Source of the DNA: an uncultured Lachnospiraceae bacterium
Lineage (GTDB): Bacteria; Bacillota; Clostridia; Lachnospirales; Lachnospiraceae
Direction of reading: 5' to 3'
DNA length: 64,000 nucleotides
NCBI GenBank assembly: GCA_905235745.1
Contig: CAJOMN010000021.1
Location: 1 to 64,000, forward strand
The position numbers were made by a program, and so were the translations under genes. This document shows positions 45,152 to 54,382 of this stretch, in pieces (the first letter of the stretch is position 1; each line of letters begins with the position of its first letter). The notes under the pieces are model-generated. The model worked only from the letters and a program-made list of their open reading frames with translations, was not told where the DNA came from and made no database searches.

Positions 45152-45841
45152 GTGAGCACAATAGATAAGAGGTACAGACATGAATGGAAGCATGAGATCA
45201 ACTACTCCGACCTTCTGGTCATCAGACAGCGGTTACGCGCGGTGGCATCTGCCGATCCCCACGCCGAAGGAGGCGGGTATCACATAAGAAGCCTGTATTT
45301 TGACAGTCCCGGCGACAAGGCACTTCGTGAAAAGATCGACGGGGTTAACCGCAGGGAAAAGTTCAGGATACGATATTATAACGGTGATACTTCCGTGATC
45401 AATCTCGAGAAAAAGAGCAGGCTTAACGGGCTGGGAACCAAATACAGCGCACGCCTTACCAGGAACGAGACCGCGCAGATAATCTCCGGAGATACCGGAT
45501 GGATGACAAAGCGCGGCGACCCGCTCATAAGGGAGCTGTATTGTAAGATGAATTATCAGCTTCTTAGGCCCAAAACGATAGTAGACTATGAGCGGGAACC
45601 ATACATATACGCTCCCGGAAATGTCCGGGTAACATTCGACTATAATATAAGGACAGGATTGTCGGGAATTGATTTTCTTAACAGTGAATGCATAACGATA
45701 GCCGCAGGTGAGGATCTTCCGATCATACTTGAGGTAAAATGGGATGATTATCTTCCCTCGATAATAAGGGACTGTGTCAATGTACCGGGAAGGCGCGTGA
45801 GCGCATTTTCCAAATACGCGCAGTGCAGGATATACGGATAA
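45152..45841 (+). CDS. VTC-domain protein (polyphosphate polymerase-like)
   Basis: The frame encodes a complete VTC domain (PF09359 type): RYRHEWKHEINYSDLLVIRQRL, GGYHIRSLYFDSPGD, REKFRIRYYNGD, INLEKKSRLNGLGTKYSARL, TIVDYEREPY, VTFDYNIRTG and ILEVKWDDYLP. The basic residues line a polyphosphate tunnel in the yeast protein. The GTG at 45152 lies inside the GGAGGTG ribosome binding site. The next codon at good spacing (7 nt after GGAGG) is an ATA at 45161, which would give a protein starting DKRYRHEWKH, as is usual for the family. The GTG is kept here as the formal start. It heads a four-gene operon. Confidence 0.85.
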   Translation: MSTIDKRYRHEWKHEINYSDLLVIRQRLRAVASADPHAEGGGYHIRSLYFDSPGDKALREKIDGVNRREKFRIRYYNGDTSVINLEKKSRLNGLGTKYSARLTRNETAQIISGDTGWMTKRGDPLIRELYCKMNYQLLRPKTIVDYEREPYIYAPGNVRVTFDYNIRTGLSGIDFLNSECITIAAGEDLPIILEVKWDDYLPSIIRDCVNVPGRRVSAFSKYAQCRIYG

Positions 45842-45882
45842 TTACAGAAAGGAATGGCAGTACATGCTGCCGGGTAACAACA

Positions 45883-46572
45883 ATGACATTTAGTGATATT
45901 TTCAAATCAAGCTATCTTGAAAACGTAACAGCGGTAACCGCATTCGACATGATACTGAGCCTCGCTCTGGCATTTGCCGTGGGGCTGTTCATATTCTTTA
46001 TATATAAGAAGACATATGCCGGAGTAATGTATTCATCAAGCTTCGGAGTCACTCTCGTGGCACTTACGATGATAACCAATCTCGTCATCCTGGCAGTAAC
46101 GAGCAACGTTGTTCTCTCCCTTGGTATGGTCGGTGCTCTTTCGATCGTAAGATTCCGTACCGCCATCAAGGAACCGATGGACATAGCGTTTCTGTTCTGG
46201 GCAATAGCGGACGGAATCGTTCTCGCAGCCGGGATGATACCACTGGCAGTATTCGGAAGCGTATTCATCGGTATCATCATATTGATATTCGCGAACAAAA
46301 AAGATACGAGCAATCCCTATATCGTCGTGATAAGATGTGACGGACATGACAGTGAGACAAGGGCTGTTGATTATCTGAAGGCCAATACAAAGAGGTGTGT
46401 CGTCAAGAGTAAATCCGCACAAAAGGGTGAGGTCGAACTGAATCTGGAGATACGGCTCAAGGACGACAATACCGATTTTGTCAATACACTCGCTGATACC
46501 GAGGGTGTGCACAAGTGCTGTCCTTGTAACATACAACGGCGATTATATGGGGTAACATATGTCTACGAATAA
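45883..46572 (+). CDS. DUF4956 membrane protein
   Basis: The 229-residue protein starts at MTFSDIFK, although the ribosome binding site is poor (AGAAAGGA is over 20 nt away). It has three to four TM helices (about 22-130) with the family-typical SLGMVGALSIVRFRTAIKEPMDIAFLFWAI, and a cytoplasmic ferredoxin-like C-terminal domain (about 145-225). Such proteins very often accompany VTC-domain genes and may form a membrane complex for polyphosphate synthesis or transfer. It follows the VTC gene by 41 nt, and the next gene overlaps its end by 14 nt. Confidence 0.85.
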   Translation: MTFSDIFKSSYLENVTAVTAFDMILSLALAFAVGLFIFFIYKKTYAGVMYSSSFGVTLVALTMITNLVILAVTSNVVLSLGMVGALSIVRFRTAIKEPMDIAFLFWAIADGIVLAAGMIPLAVFGSVFIGIIILIFANKKDTSNPYIVVIRCDGHDSETRAVDYLKANTKRCVVKSKSAQKGEVELNLEIRLKDDNTDFVNTLADTEGVHKCCPCNIQRRLYGVTYVYE

Positions 46573-48157
46573 ACATATCGACAAAATCTGTATAGCTGTT
46601 ACCGTCATCGCTCTCATTGCAACGACCCTTTTCATATTCGGGGAAAAGCTCGGGATCCGCAAGGTGGTCGATGAAGACGGCGAAGGATATGAAGCAAAAT
46701 CCGGCTTTACAGGGAACGACCTTAATCCCGGCTGGGACGACGCAGAGGCAACGACGATAACCCTCACGGGAGATTCGGCGGTTATATCGGGAGATGGCGC
46801 ATATACCTATAACGGAAAGGTGGTTATTGCCAGCGCCGGAAGGTACGTGATCTCCGGAGAGCTTACAAACGGCAGCATTATCGTTGATTCGGACAATTCG
46901 GCAAAAGTGTTCGTAAAGCTTAACGGGGTAAATGTCTACTGCGGGGATGATGCGGCATTTAGAGTCGATCAGGCAGACAAAGTATTCCTGACACTGGCGG
47001 ATAATACCGCCAATTCCCTGGAAAGCGGAGAGACGTACTCGGAAGAAGCACTGTCCGATAATACCGGCGGAACGGTATTTGCACACGACGACCTTACTGT
47101 CAACGGAAACGGGAGTCTTGCGATAACGGCTTCCTATAAGCACGGGATCGACTGTAATGACAAGGTTGTGATCACCGGTGGAGATATAATGATAACGGCG
47201 CCTCAGGACGGCATACACGCGAATGACGGCGTTAATATAACAGGCGCGTCGCTTACTATCCGCGCAGAAGACGACGGGATCAGCGGAGGCGAATCGGTAC
47301 TCATAGCAGGAGGCGTCATATCCGTTGATGAATGTTATGAGGGCATTGAGGCCGAAACCATTGAGGTGACCGGCGGAGACATCACCATAATGTGCTCCGA
47401 TGACGGAATAAACGCAAACGGAGGCAGCAGCGGCTTTGGCGGCATGAACGGCGGCTTTGGCGGCATGAACGGCGGCTTTGACGGCATGAACAAAGACTTC
47501 GGCGGCAATATAGGGCAGCGGCCCGGCAATATGCAGGATCAGAGCGAAGGAAAAGCCCCGGAACCCGGTGGTATGATGCCGGATGACACCGGAATGCAGA
47601 CTGCGGATTCCGATACCAATGAGGAAACGTGGATACATATAAGCGGCGGTGATATAACCATTCTCAACAATTCCGGAAGGGACGCCGACGGACTTGATTC
47701 AAACGGTGATATAATAATATCCGGAGGTAATATCAGGATCAGCCTTACAGGCTCCGGAAGCAACAACGCCATCGACTACGGAAGCGAAAGCGGCGGAGTA
47801 TGCGAGATAAGCGGAGGAACGGTCATAGCCTGTGGAGGATCATCTATGGCAGAGCCTTTCAGCTCCTCTTCCACTCAGGGCTCGGTACTGTATATGCCCG
47901 GCGAAGAAAGCGGTGACGATGTAACGGTGGCATTATATGACTCTGCCGGAAAGCTCCTGCTATCATGGGATGTTCCGTATTCATTTACTGCAGTTACAAT
48001 AAGCTGCAATGATCTTACGCCCGGCAGTGATTACATGATAAACGTGGGCGATCGTTCGGAGACGATAACGCTTGATGAGATAGCGGCTTCCTACGGGGAA
48101 TTCGCACAGGACATGCGCGGCAACAGGCACGGAAAAGGAATGGGAGACAAATTATGA
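46559..48157 (+). CDS. Cthe_2159-family beta-helix carbohydrate-binding protein
   Basis: The 532-residue protein has an N-terminal membrane anchor (about 10-28) and two blocks of a right-handed beta-helix of the Cthe_2159 family (PF14262 type). Recurrent motifs are ISGDGAYTYNGK, KHGIDCNDKVVITGGDIMIT, DGIHANDGVNITGASLTI and ADGLDSNGDIIISGGNI. A Gly/Met-rich low-complexity insert (about 295-345, GGMNGGFGGMNGGFDGMN) splits the helix. Family members bind cellulose and pectin-like sugars with calcium. The start overlaps the DUF4956 stop, and the stop overlaps the next start (ATGA), so all are co-translated. Confidence 0.85.
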   Translation: MSTNKHIDKICIAVTVIALIATTLFIFGEKLGIRKVVDEDGEGYEAKSGFTGNDLNPGWDDAEATTITLTGDSAVISGDGAYTYNGKVVIASAGRYVISGELTNGSIIVDSDNSAKVFVKLNGVNVYCGDDAAFRVDQADKVFLTLADNTANSLESGETYSEEALSDNTGGTVFAHDDLTVNGNGSLAITASYKHGIDCNDKVVITGGDIMITAPQDGIHANDGVNITGASLTIRAEDDGISGGESVLIAGGVISVDECYEGIEAETIEVTGGDITIMCSDDGINANGGSSGFGGMNGGFGGMNGGFDGMNKDFGGNIGQRPGNMQDQSEGKAPEPGGMMPDDTGMQTADSDTNEETWIHISGGDITILNNSGRDADGLDSNGDIIISGGNIRISLTGSGSNNAIDYGSESGGVCEISGGTVIACGGSSMAEPFSSSSTQGSVLYMPGEESGDDVTVALYDSAGKLLLSWDVPYSFTAVTISCNDLTPGSDYMINVGDRSETITLDEIAASYGEFAQDMRGNRHGKGMGDKL

Positions 48158-49560
48158 GCGAACTGCTTCAAGACAAATCAGCAATAAACCTGATGATCAT
48201 GCTAGCGATTAGCCTGGTACTGCTTATCGCCGTGCGTTTTATTCTCAGGGACAAAAGTCTTAAGAGCGACAAGATACACAAGAGATTTCTCAAGAGGCTG
48301 TTCACGCTTATCATAATGATATTCATTATTGTCGACATACTGGAGATCTTTAATCCTTCGCTCAACATCTCCTCCAGTTTCTGGAGAGGCTCGGCTCTTA
48401 TTGTGGCGATAGTAGGTTTTGCGGCGCAGGCGGTCATCTCGGATATCCTGTGCGGATTCCTTATCAGTATCAACAAGCCTTTTGAGATCGGTGACAGGAT
48501 AATCGTCGAGGGAATGGAGCCGGGTATAGTTGAAGATATAACTCTCCGGCACATTGTGATCAGGGTATATGAAGATTTCAGACTGGTAATTCCCAACAGC
48601 ATACTCAATTCGAAATCCGTCATTAACACAACGAAGAACAACGACCTTATCGGTGTGCATCTGACATATCCGGTGAGCTACGACACCGATGTGGCTCTTG
48701 CGATGGATATCATAAGGGACTGTGTCGCGGCAAGTCCCTATACTCTTCCGGTTGAACATGATGGTATCCAAGAGGACTCGGAACCGGTATATTTTATTGA
48801 ATATGCCGAAAGCGCTCTGATACTCGAGACTAATATATGGATACCAAACAATATCGGTTTTCATGCCGCCACATCGGATATGAATATGCGTGTCAACCGG
48901 GCATTTCGTGCGAACGGGATCGAGATACCGTATAATTACGTTAATGTTGTGGAACGTAAGTATGAAGCCCCCATCGTAACAGAGCCGAAAAAAACCTCCC
49001 GCAAAAAGCCGCCTGCAATGCGCCATTTCAGAACGGAAACATTCATTATCAATACAGGTGACAACAGTATCAGCTATGCCGTCGAGGCAGTTCGTACATT
49101 TGCGTCCAGGCAGCGCCTTGACACAAGATCACAGAATGATCTGTCACTTCTGACCGAGGAACTCATCGGGGTAACTGAAAATATAATTGGAGATACCAAA
49201 GCGAAGTTATGGATAGAAGGAAGCGGCCTTAAATACAGGATACATCTGGGCTTTAAGGCAACAAGCATTGAAATTGAAGAGCGGATGCGGCTTCTGGCGA
49301 TCTCATCTTCCGGAAAGAACGAAGCCGCTCATTCGCTGCCAGCAAAGATCCGGGAGAAGATCATCTTCGGGCTTCATTCAACAGAAAGCGCCGGAAATGC
49401 CGGCAATACCGGAAGCAAAAAATATGAATGGTCGCTAAACGGTAACGAACCGACAGCGGATAAGATAGGAGAATCGATCCTGACCGCGCTCTCCGATGAT
49501 ATCAAGGTCAGCGTAACAAATGACTACATTGAACTTACAGTCATCAAGTCAGTTTCCTGA
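48154..49560 (+). CDS. MscS-type mechanosensitive channel with GHKL-like C-terminal domain
   Basis: The 468-residue protein has three TM helices (about 12-110), with the pore-lining third helix in ALIVAIVGFAAQAVISDILCG, and the MscS beta domain FEIGDRIIVEGMEPGIVEDITLR. An alpha/beta domain runs to about 280 (YNYVNVVE). After a basic linker (KKTSRKKPPA) comes a domain (about 298-468) that resembles RsbW-like GHKL ATPases: an N-box-like LTEELIGVTENIIG and a closing strand DYIELTVIK. The G1 and G2 nucleotide loops are not recognisable, so it may bind a partner rather than ATP. The channel assignment is firm; the tail is inference. Confidence 0.82.
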   Translation: MSELLQDKSAINLMIMLAISLVLLIAVRFILRDKSLKSDKIHKRFLKRLFTLIIMIFIIVDILEIFNPSLNISSSFWRGSALIVAIVGFAAQAVISDILCGFLISINKPFEIGDRIIVEGMEPGIVEDITLRHIVIRVYEDFRLVIPNSILNSKSVINTTKNNDLIGVHLTYPVSYDTDVALAMDIIRDCVAASPYTLPVEHDGIQEDSEPVYFIEYAESALILETNIWIPNNIGFHAATSDMNMRVNRAFRANGIEIPYNYVNVVERKYEAPIVTEPKKTSRKKPPAMRHFRTETFIINTGDNSISYAVEAVRTFASRQRLDTRSQNDLSLLTEELIGVTENIIGDTKAKLWIEGSGLKYRIHLGFKATSIEIEERMRLLAISSSGKNEAAHSLPAKIREKIIFGLHSTESAGNAGNTGSKKYEWSLNGNEPTADKIGESILTALSDDIKVSVTNDYIELTVIKSVS

Positions 49561-49570
49561 AGATGCACTG

Positions 49571-50461
49571 TCAGTCGTAATCTATTGCCTTATCTATATC
49601 CTCCGCAAGTCTCCTGATATAATCCTCAAGATCCGGGCGGAGCTCGTCCCGGCGCAGACCGAACTCAATGCATGCCTGTATGAAGCCCGTCTTGGAGCCG
49701 CAGTCATATCTGTGCCCCTTAAAATCATATGCATACACTTCACGATCCGCTGCCATTCTCTCTATGGCATCGGTAAGCTGTATCTCACCGCCGGCACCCT
49801 TTTCCTGATCGGAAAGATACCCGAAGATATCCGGTGTCAGGATATACCTTCCGAGAATAGCAACATTCGACGGAGCCTTATCAACGGGGGGCTTCTCCAC
49901 AAGATGCCTGACCTTGTACAGCCTGTCGCCTGCCTTTTCCCCGTCCACGATCCCGTACTGATATGTAAGCTCATGCGGTACGGTCTGTACTCCTATAACA
50001 GCAGCTTCCCGTTCGTTGTATACGTTTATCATCTGCCTGAGAGCCGGTGTTTTCGATACGACGACATCATCTCCGAGAAGGACCGCAAACGGATCATTGC
50101 CGATAAACTTCTGTGCGGATAATACCGCATGCCCGAGTCCCAGAGGCTTCTTCTGCCGGATAAAGTATATGTTGACCATTTCCGGTATAGACCGGACCAT
50201 ATCAAGCAGCTCATCCTTGCCTTTGCTCTCGAGCTCCATTTCAAGCTCGACGGATCTGTCGAAATGATCCTCTATCGAGCCCTTGTTCCGGCCGTTTACT
50301 ATTACTATATCTTCTATACCGCTTTGCACTGCCTCCTCGATGATATACTGTATTGTCGGCTTGTCGACAATGGGAAGCATCTCCTTGGGCTGCGCCTTCG
50401 TGGCGGGAAGAAATCTTGTTCCGAGTCCCGCCGCCGGTATTATTGCTTTCTTAATGCTCAT
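49571..50461 (-). CDS. galU: UTP-glucose-1-phosphate uridylyltransferase
   Basis: The 296-residue protein matches Gal[35 protein letters not shown] at the N-terminus, [13 protein letters not shown] and the EIQLTDAI region. It makes UDP-glucose from UTP and glucose 1-phosphate. I start it at MSIKKAII (50461), preceded by AGGAG. It lies 34 nt downstream of galE on the same strand. Together they supply UDP-glucose and UDP-galactose, which fits the galactose importers elsewhere in the window. Confidence 0.95.
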   Translation of the reverse strand: MSIKKAIIPAAGLGTRFLPATKAQPKEMLPIVDKPTIQYIIEEAVQSGIEDIVIVNGRNKGSIEDHFDRSVELEMELESKGKDELLDMVRSIPEMVNIYFIRQKKPLGLGHAVLSAQKFIGNDPFAVLLGDDVVVSKTPALRQMINVYNEREAAVIGVQTVPHELTYQYGIVDGEKAGDRLYKVRHLVEKPPVDKAPSNVAILGRYILTPDIFGYLSDQEKGAGGEIQLTDAIERMAADREVYAYDFKGHRYDCGSKTGFIQACIEFGLRRDELRPDLEDYIRRLAEDIDKAIDYD

Positions 50462-50495
50462 GTTAACTCCTGATGCCAATTCCGATCCCGCGCGC

Positions 50496-51512
50496 TTAAT
50501 CTTCAAATCCGTTGGGGTTCATGGACTGCCAGCGCCAGGAATCCTCGCACATCTCCCTGATGCCGTATTGTGCGCTCCAGCCGAGTTCCTTCTGCGCAAG
50601 ATCAGCGGACGCATAGCACGTAGCTATATCTCCGGCGCGTCTCGGCTTGATGGAATAAGGTATCTTCTGTCCGGTTGATTCTTCAAACGCCTTCACGAGC
50701 TGGAGAACACTCACTCCGTTGCCTGTTCCGAGATTATATATCTTAAGACCGCAGTTTTCCTTGATCTTGTCAAGAGCCTTAACGTGACCGTCAGCAAGGT
50801 CTACAACATGAATGTAATCCCTGACTCCGGTTCCGTCGGGGGTATCATAATCATCCCCGAATACTCCGAGCTCCTTGAGCTTGCCGACAGCGACCTGTGT
50901 GATATACGGCATCAGATTATTCGGTATGCCGTTCGGGTTATCACCGATAAGTCCGGACTTGTGAGCGCCGATCGGATTGAAATAACGCAGCAGGATAACG
51001 TTCCACTCGTTGTCCGCTTTCTGAACATCGGTCAGTATCTGCTCAAGCATCGACTTGGTCCATCCGTACGGATTGGTGCATGCTTTCTTGGGACATTCCT
51101 CTGTTATCGGAATAAATTCGGGGTCTCCGTAAACAGTCGCGGATGACGAGAAGATTATATTCTTCACGTTGTGCCGTCTCATCGCATCTATGAGTACAAG
51201 CGTTCCCTGAATATTATTCTCGTAATACTCCCATGGCTTTTGCACCGATTCACCTACCGCCTTGAGGCCGGCGAAATGAATGCATGCATCTATTGGTTCC
51301 TTATCAAGGATCCGGTTCATCGCATCCGCATCAAGTGTATCCGCCTCGTAAAACGTAACCTTTTTGCCCGTAATCTGTTCCACCCTGTCTATGCTCTTTT
51401 TCGATGCATTGACAAGATTGTCGACTACGACGACATCATAACCGTTTTCAAGAAGCGATACGACCGTGTGTGAACCGATATATCCTGCGCCTCCGGTAAC
51501 AAGTATTCTCAT
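50496..51512 (-). CDS. galE: UDP-glucose 4-epimerase
   Basis: The 338-residue short-chain dehydrogenase-type protein has the NAD-binding [10 protein letters not shown] (about 7-16), SSSATVYG (about 123-130), the catalytic YGWTK (about 149-153) and RYFNPIGAH. It interconverts UDP-galactose and UDP-glucose, the last step of the Leloir pathway. The start at 51512 follows AAGGAGGA. The frame is open upstream through the 85-bp repeat, but that is an accident of the repeat sequence. The repeat ends 20 nt before the start codon. Confidence 0.97.
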   Translation of the reverse strand: MRILVTGGAGYIGSHTVVSLLENGYDVVVVDNLVNASKKSIDRVEQITGKKVTFYEADTLDADAMNRILDKEPIDACIHFAGLKAVGESVQKPWEYYENNIQGTLVLIDAMRRHNVKNIIFSSSATVYGDPEFIPITEECPKKACTNPYGWTKSMLEQILTDVQKADNEWNVILLRYFNPIGAHKSGLIGDNPNGIPNNLMPYITQVAVGKLKELGVFGDDYDTPDGTGVRDYIHVVDLADGHVKALDKIKENCGLKIYNLGTGNGVSVLQLVKAFEESTGQKIPYSIKPRRAGDIATCYASADLAQKELGWSAQYGIREMCEDSWRWQSMNPNGFED

Positions 51513-51532
51513 ATAACAATCCTCCTTGTCAA

Positions 51533-51617
51533 TCTTGAGAGCCACGCCATTAAAAGCTCGCTTCGCTCGGGCGTGGCCTACGTGCTGAAAAGTTTTCATA
51601 GAAAACTTTACACCACC
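51533..51617 (-). repeat. 85-bp two-hairpin repeat element, copy 3
   Basis: Sense orientation toward galE, ending 20 nt before its ATG. It differs from copy 1 by one base, at position 30 of the element near the base of hairpin one. The upstream DUF5050 gene ends 14 nt before the element with no terminator in between, so the element is probably part of a longer transcript. Confidence 0.9.
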
Positions 51618-51630
51618 GTCATAATAATGA

Positions 51631-52635
51631 TCAGTCTTCCGCAACCGGCGAGAAGCCTGCGGATTCTCCGTTTCCTCCGAATGTATATGTCATATATGTC
51701 ACGTCTTCCCTGAACGGTGAATAGAACGTATATGTCGAAGTACAATTGATATTTTCGTAATTACCTTCCGCAATGACGATCGCATTGCTTCCGTCGGTAT
51801 TCATCCTTATCAGGGCGGGGTTATGATTGCGCTGATAGAATATCACACTTCCGTATACGTTAAACGTATCTATCCGTTCATCGGTCAACCGGGTCAGTTG
51901 TCCGTCCGACAGTGAATATCTGTACAGTTTGTAATCATCGGACATATTCATGAAATACAGATCGCTTCCGTCCGCTACCGGATTGTATACCGGATATTCA
52001 AGGAAGTAGCTTCCCCCGCTGCTTCCGGGCCGGTAGACCTTGAGCTTCATCGAATCCTGTTCACAGTAGTATATATCACCGTTTACCACGCACGCGGGAT
52101 TGATGATCTCACTAACGGCAAGCCCCTTGTCCTTGCCGTCAAGCGAAGAGTGATAAAGCTGCATTCCGTTCGTATTATCATAGTGCTCATAGTAAAGCGT
52201 GCTGCCGATCAGATTGAGTACCCCGGAAGTGCACTTGTCAAGACATACAAAATCTTTCTCATCCTTTTTGATCCGGAATATCCCGCTCATCTTTCCGGAT
52301 ATTCCCATGAACTTGGTTCCGCCCGGATCGTCAAAGTAGAAGTATATATAGTCTCCGCCGGCATTGATATATGATACGGGAACTTCCGCGATCCTCTCCG
52401 GATCCCTGCCGTCCGATGTCATCCTGTAGAGATAATGATTGTCTGCAAGATTGGAGAAATAAATGTATCCGCCGCTTTCGCAATACAGTCCCCTGTTGTT
52501 GAGATTCCCGGAAGTATTTCCGATTGTATCCGCAGGATTGTCCGGTATATTTGACGCTTTCCGGGCAAATATAACGGCCACGATAATTCCTCCGAGGATC
52601 AGAATACTGATTGCGACCGGAATGATTTTTTTCAT
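51631..52635 (-). CDS. DUF5050-type beta-propeller protein, membrane-anchored
   Basis: The 334-residue protein has one N-terminal TM helix or uncleaved signal (about 4-24) and then an extracellular beta-propeller. Repeats are of the form GYIYFSNLADNHYLYRMTSDG, GSTLYYEHYDN, GDIYYCEQDSM, SDLYFMNMSDDYKLYRYS and VIFYQRNHNPALIRMNTDG (about 50-320). This matches DUF5050/TolB-like propellers, whose function is unknown. A consensus-like promoter lies inside the 3' end of the upstream folate gene. It is transcribed toward galE and galU. Confidence 0.78.
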   Translation of the reverse strand: MKKIIPVAISILILGGIIVAVIFARKASNIPDNPADTIGNTSGNLNNRGLYCESGGYIYFSNLADNHYLYRMTSDGRDPERIAEVPVSYINAGGDYIYFYFDDPGGTKFMGISGKMSGIFRIKKDEKDFVCLDKCTSGVLNLIGSTLYYEHYDNTNGMQLYHSSLDGKDKGLAVSEIINPACVVNGDIYYCEQDSMKLKVYRPGSSGGSYFLEYPVYNPVADGSDLYFMNMSDDYKLYRYSLSDGQLTRLTDERIDTFNVYGSVIFYQRNHNPALIRMNTDGSNAIVIAEGNYENINCTSTYTFYSPFREDVTYMTYTFGGNGESAGFSPVAED

Positions 52636-52658
52636 GCAGATCCCCTCCCCGAATAATC

Positions 52659-53492
52659 CTAACCGCTTATATTATAATTAATCCGCTGATTTTCGGCAAG
52701 TTCGCATATTCTCCTGCCGGTGACCGGGTGAAGCGCGTATGGCGCTATCTGGCATAGCGGTCTTAGCACAAAATCGCGGTTTGGCATATCGGCATGGGGA
52801 ATAGTAAGAGTATCCGTGCTCATTATCAGATCATCATACAAAAGGATATCCATATCAAGAGTCCGCGGCCCCCAGTGCTCGTCCCGCACTCTTCCTGCGG
52901 CATCCTCCGCCTCATGAAGCACATCCAGCAGCTGCTCCGGTGATAAAAGTGTCTCAAGCTTTACCGCCGCGTTTAGAAAATCATCCTGATCGGTCTTGCC
53001 GTACGGAGCGGTATTGATAAAATCCGAAACCGCCAGTATCCTGATATCCTCACAGTCTCTTAAGTGCTCTATACCATCCTCAAGATACCTGCTCCTGTCT
53101 CCAATATTGGAACCTATCGAAAGATAAGCCGTATGCCACCCTCTCTCAACGGTGATGCTCACGTGCTCAAGCGGGAGCCCTATCGGAGCCCACGGTTTCT
53201 TGACCGTAACCTCGACGCTCCTAACGATCCCGTAATCGGTCAGAAGCTTATGCGCGAGCCTTTCGGCAACCGTTTCGATAAGCTTGCATGAATTGGTCTT
53301 CATCCATTGGGTGATGCCGGCGCAGACCTTTGTATAGTTGACCGATTTCTTCAGATCGTCTTCCCGGCCCGCAGCGGATGCGTCGAAATACAGTCTTACC
53401 GACACGATAAACTTCTGCCCGAGGTTGACTTCTTCCTCGAACACTCCGTGATTGGCGAACACTTCCAGATTGTCAATGCTGATATAATCCAT
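52659..53492 (-). CDS. FolB-FolK fusion: dihydroneopterin aldolase and HPPK
   Basis: The 277-residue protein joins two folate enzymes. Residues about 1-118 are dihydroneopterin aldolase (DYISIDNLEVFANHGVFEEE, VNYTKVC, CKLIETVAERLA). Residues about 120-270 are 6-hydroxymethyl-7,8-dihydropterin pyrophosphokinase (AYLSIGSNIGDRSRYLEDG, DDFLNAAV, EHWGPRTLDMDILLYDD, IPHADMPNRDFVLRPL). It makes hydroxymethyl-dihydropterin and activates it for FolP. I start it at MDYISID (53492). It overlaps the folP end by 20 nt. Bifunctional FolB-FolK proteins are known in Firmicutes. No folE gene is nearby. Confidence 0.93.
   Translation of the reverse strand: MDYISIDNLEVFANHGVFEEEVNLGQKFIVSVRLYFDASAAGREDDLKKSVNYTKVCAGITQWMKTNSCKLIETVAERLAHKLLTDYGIVRSVEVTVKKPWAPIGLPLEHVSITVERGWHTAYLSIGSNIGDRSRYLEDGIEHLRDCEDIRILAVSDFINTAPYGKTDQDDFLNAAVKLETLLSPEQLLDVLHEAEDAAGRVRDEHWGPRTLDMDILLYDDLIMSTDTLTIPHADMPNRDFVLRPLCQIAPYALHPVTGRRICELAENQRINYNISG
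52671..52699 (-). promoter_or_regulatory. Promoter of the DUF5050 gene
   Basis: TTGCCG, 17 bp and a perfect TATAAT on the minus strand. It lies in the last codons of the folB-folK gene, about 36 bp before the start codon. Confidence 0.6.
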
Positions 53493-54375
53493 CTCTTCCC
53501 GTTTCCTCCTGATCTCCTGCCGTGGGAGATGCTGTGCATACCGCCTCAAGAACGCGTATTGCCTGTATGTTCTGCGCGACATCGTGAACGCGGACTATTC
53601 CGACACCCGCAAGGGCTGCAAGCGTTGTGGATACTATTGTTCCGGGAAGGCGCTCCGCGGGGGGTATCTCCGTGTATGTGCCGCCCGCCTGTGCTGTGTA
53701 TTGCCGTAATAGTCTGTTAGCGGTCATGCAGTAATTGATAAATGATTTTCTTGAACAGCCGAGAAGCACCGGATATCCGGTCTGCGTGATAAACGGAAGA
53801 TCGTTCAGTACGGCAAGGTTCTCCTCCTGGGTCTTGCCGAATCCGATCCCGGGGTCGATGATGATACGGCTTCCGGCAATCCCGTAGTCTTCAGCCTGCT
53901 CCGCCATACGGATGAGCGCTTCGCAAAAAACATTCCGGTTGACATAACTCTTTTCGTATGTAAGTACCGCGTATGCATTGCTCCTGCTAATGACTTCCGC
54001 CATGTCAGCGGGCATCCCCGCGCCTTCGACCGTGTTTACGATATCAGCGCCTGCCTGAATCGCTGCCAATGCCACCTCAGCCTTGGTCGTATCAACGGAG
54101 AGCGGTATATCCGTTACGGCCCGCACAGCCTCAATGACCGGTATTACCCGCTCAAGCTCCTCCCCGGTACTTACCGCGGTATGTCCCGGTCTTGTCGACT
54201 CGCCGCCTATGTCAATTATCGCGGCACCTTCCGCTTCCATTTTCAGGGCGTGACTAACGGCACCGTCTACAGTATTATGTAAACCGCCATCAACGAAAGA
54301 ATCGGGAGTGACATTAAGTATGCCCATCACATATGTATTATTCGCAAGATCAAATTCCCTGTTCCTAATGATCAT
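53473..54375 (-). CDS. folP: Dihydropteroate synthase
   Basis: The 300-residue TIM-barrel enzyme has the folP signatures VMGILNVTPDSFVDGG (about 16-31), IDIGGESTRPGH (about 55-66), SVDTTKAEVA, IDPGIGFGKTQE and LLGCSRKSF. It condenses hydroxymethyl-dihydropterin pyrophosphate with p-aminobenzoate and is the target of sulfonamides. The C-terminus is about 20 residues longer than usual (TASPTAGDQEETGRDG) because it reads into the overlap with the folB-folK start. It follows folC by 7 nt. Confidence 0.95.
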   Translation of the reverse strand: MIIRNREFDLANNTYVMGILNVTPDSFVDGGLHNTVDGAVSHALKMEAEGAAIIDIGGESTRPGHTAVSTGEELERVIPVIEAVRAVTDIPLSVDTTKAEVALAAIQAGADIVNTVEGAGMPADMAEVISRSNAYAVLTYEKSYVNRNVFCEALIRMAEQAEDYGIAGSRIIIDPGIGFGKTQEENLAVLNDLPFITQTGYPVLLGCSRKSFINYCMTANRLLRQYTAQAGGTYTEIPPAERLPGTIVSTTLAALAGVGIVRVHDVAQNIQAIRVLEAVCTASPTAGDQEETGRDGLYQH

Positions 54376-54382
54376 CTGTACA

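Noticed and set aside
46481-47638. 385-codon minus-strand frame opposite the Cthe_2159 gene
   Set aside because: It is an antisense shadow with low-complexity sequence; the plus-strand gene has clear family motifs.
51513-51644. 44-codon N-terminal extension of galE through the repeat element
   Set aside because: GalE enzymes start at the [13 protein letters not shown] type N-terminus, and a good ribosome binding site lies directly before it; the extension is the repeat read in frame.
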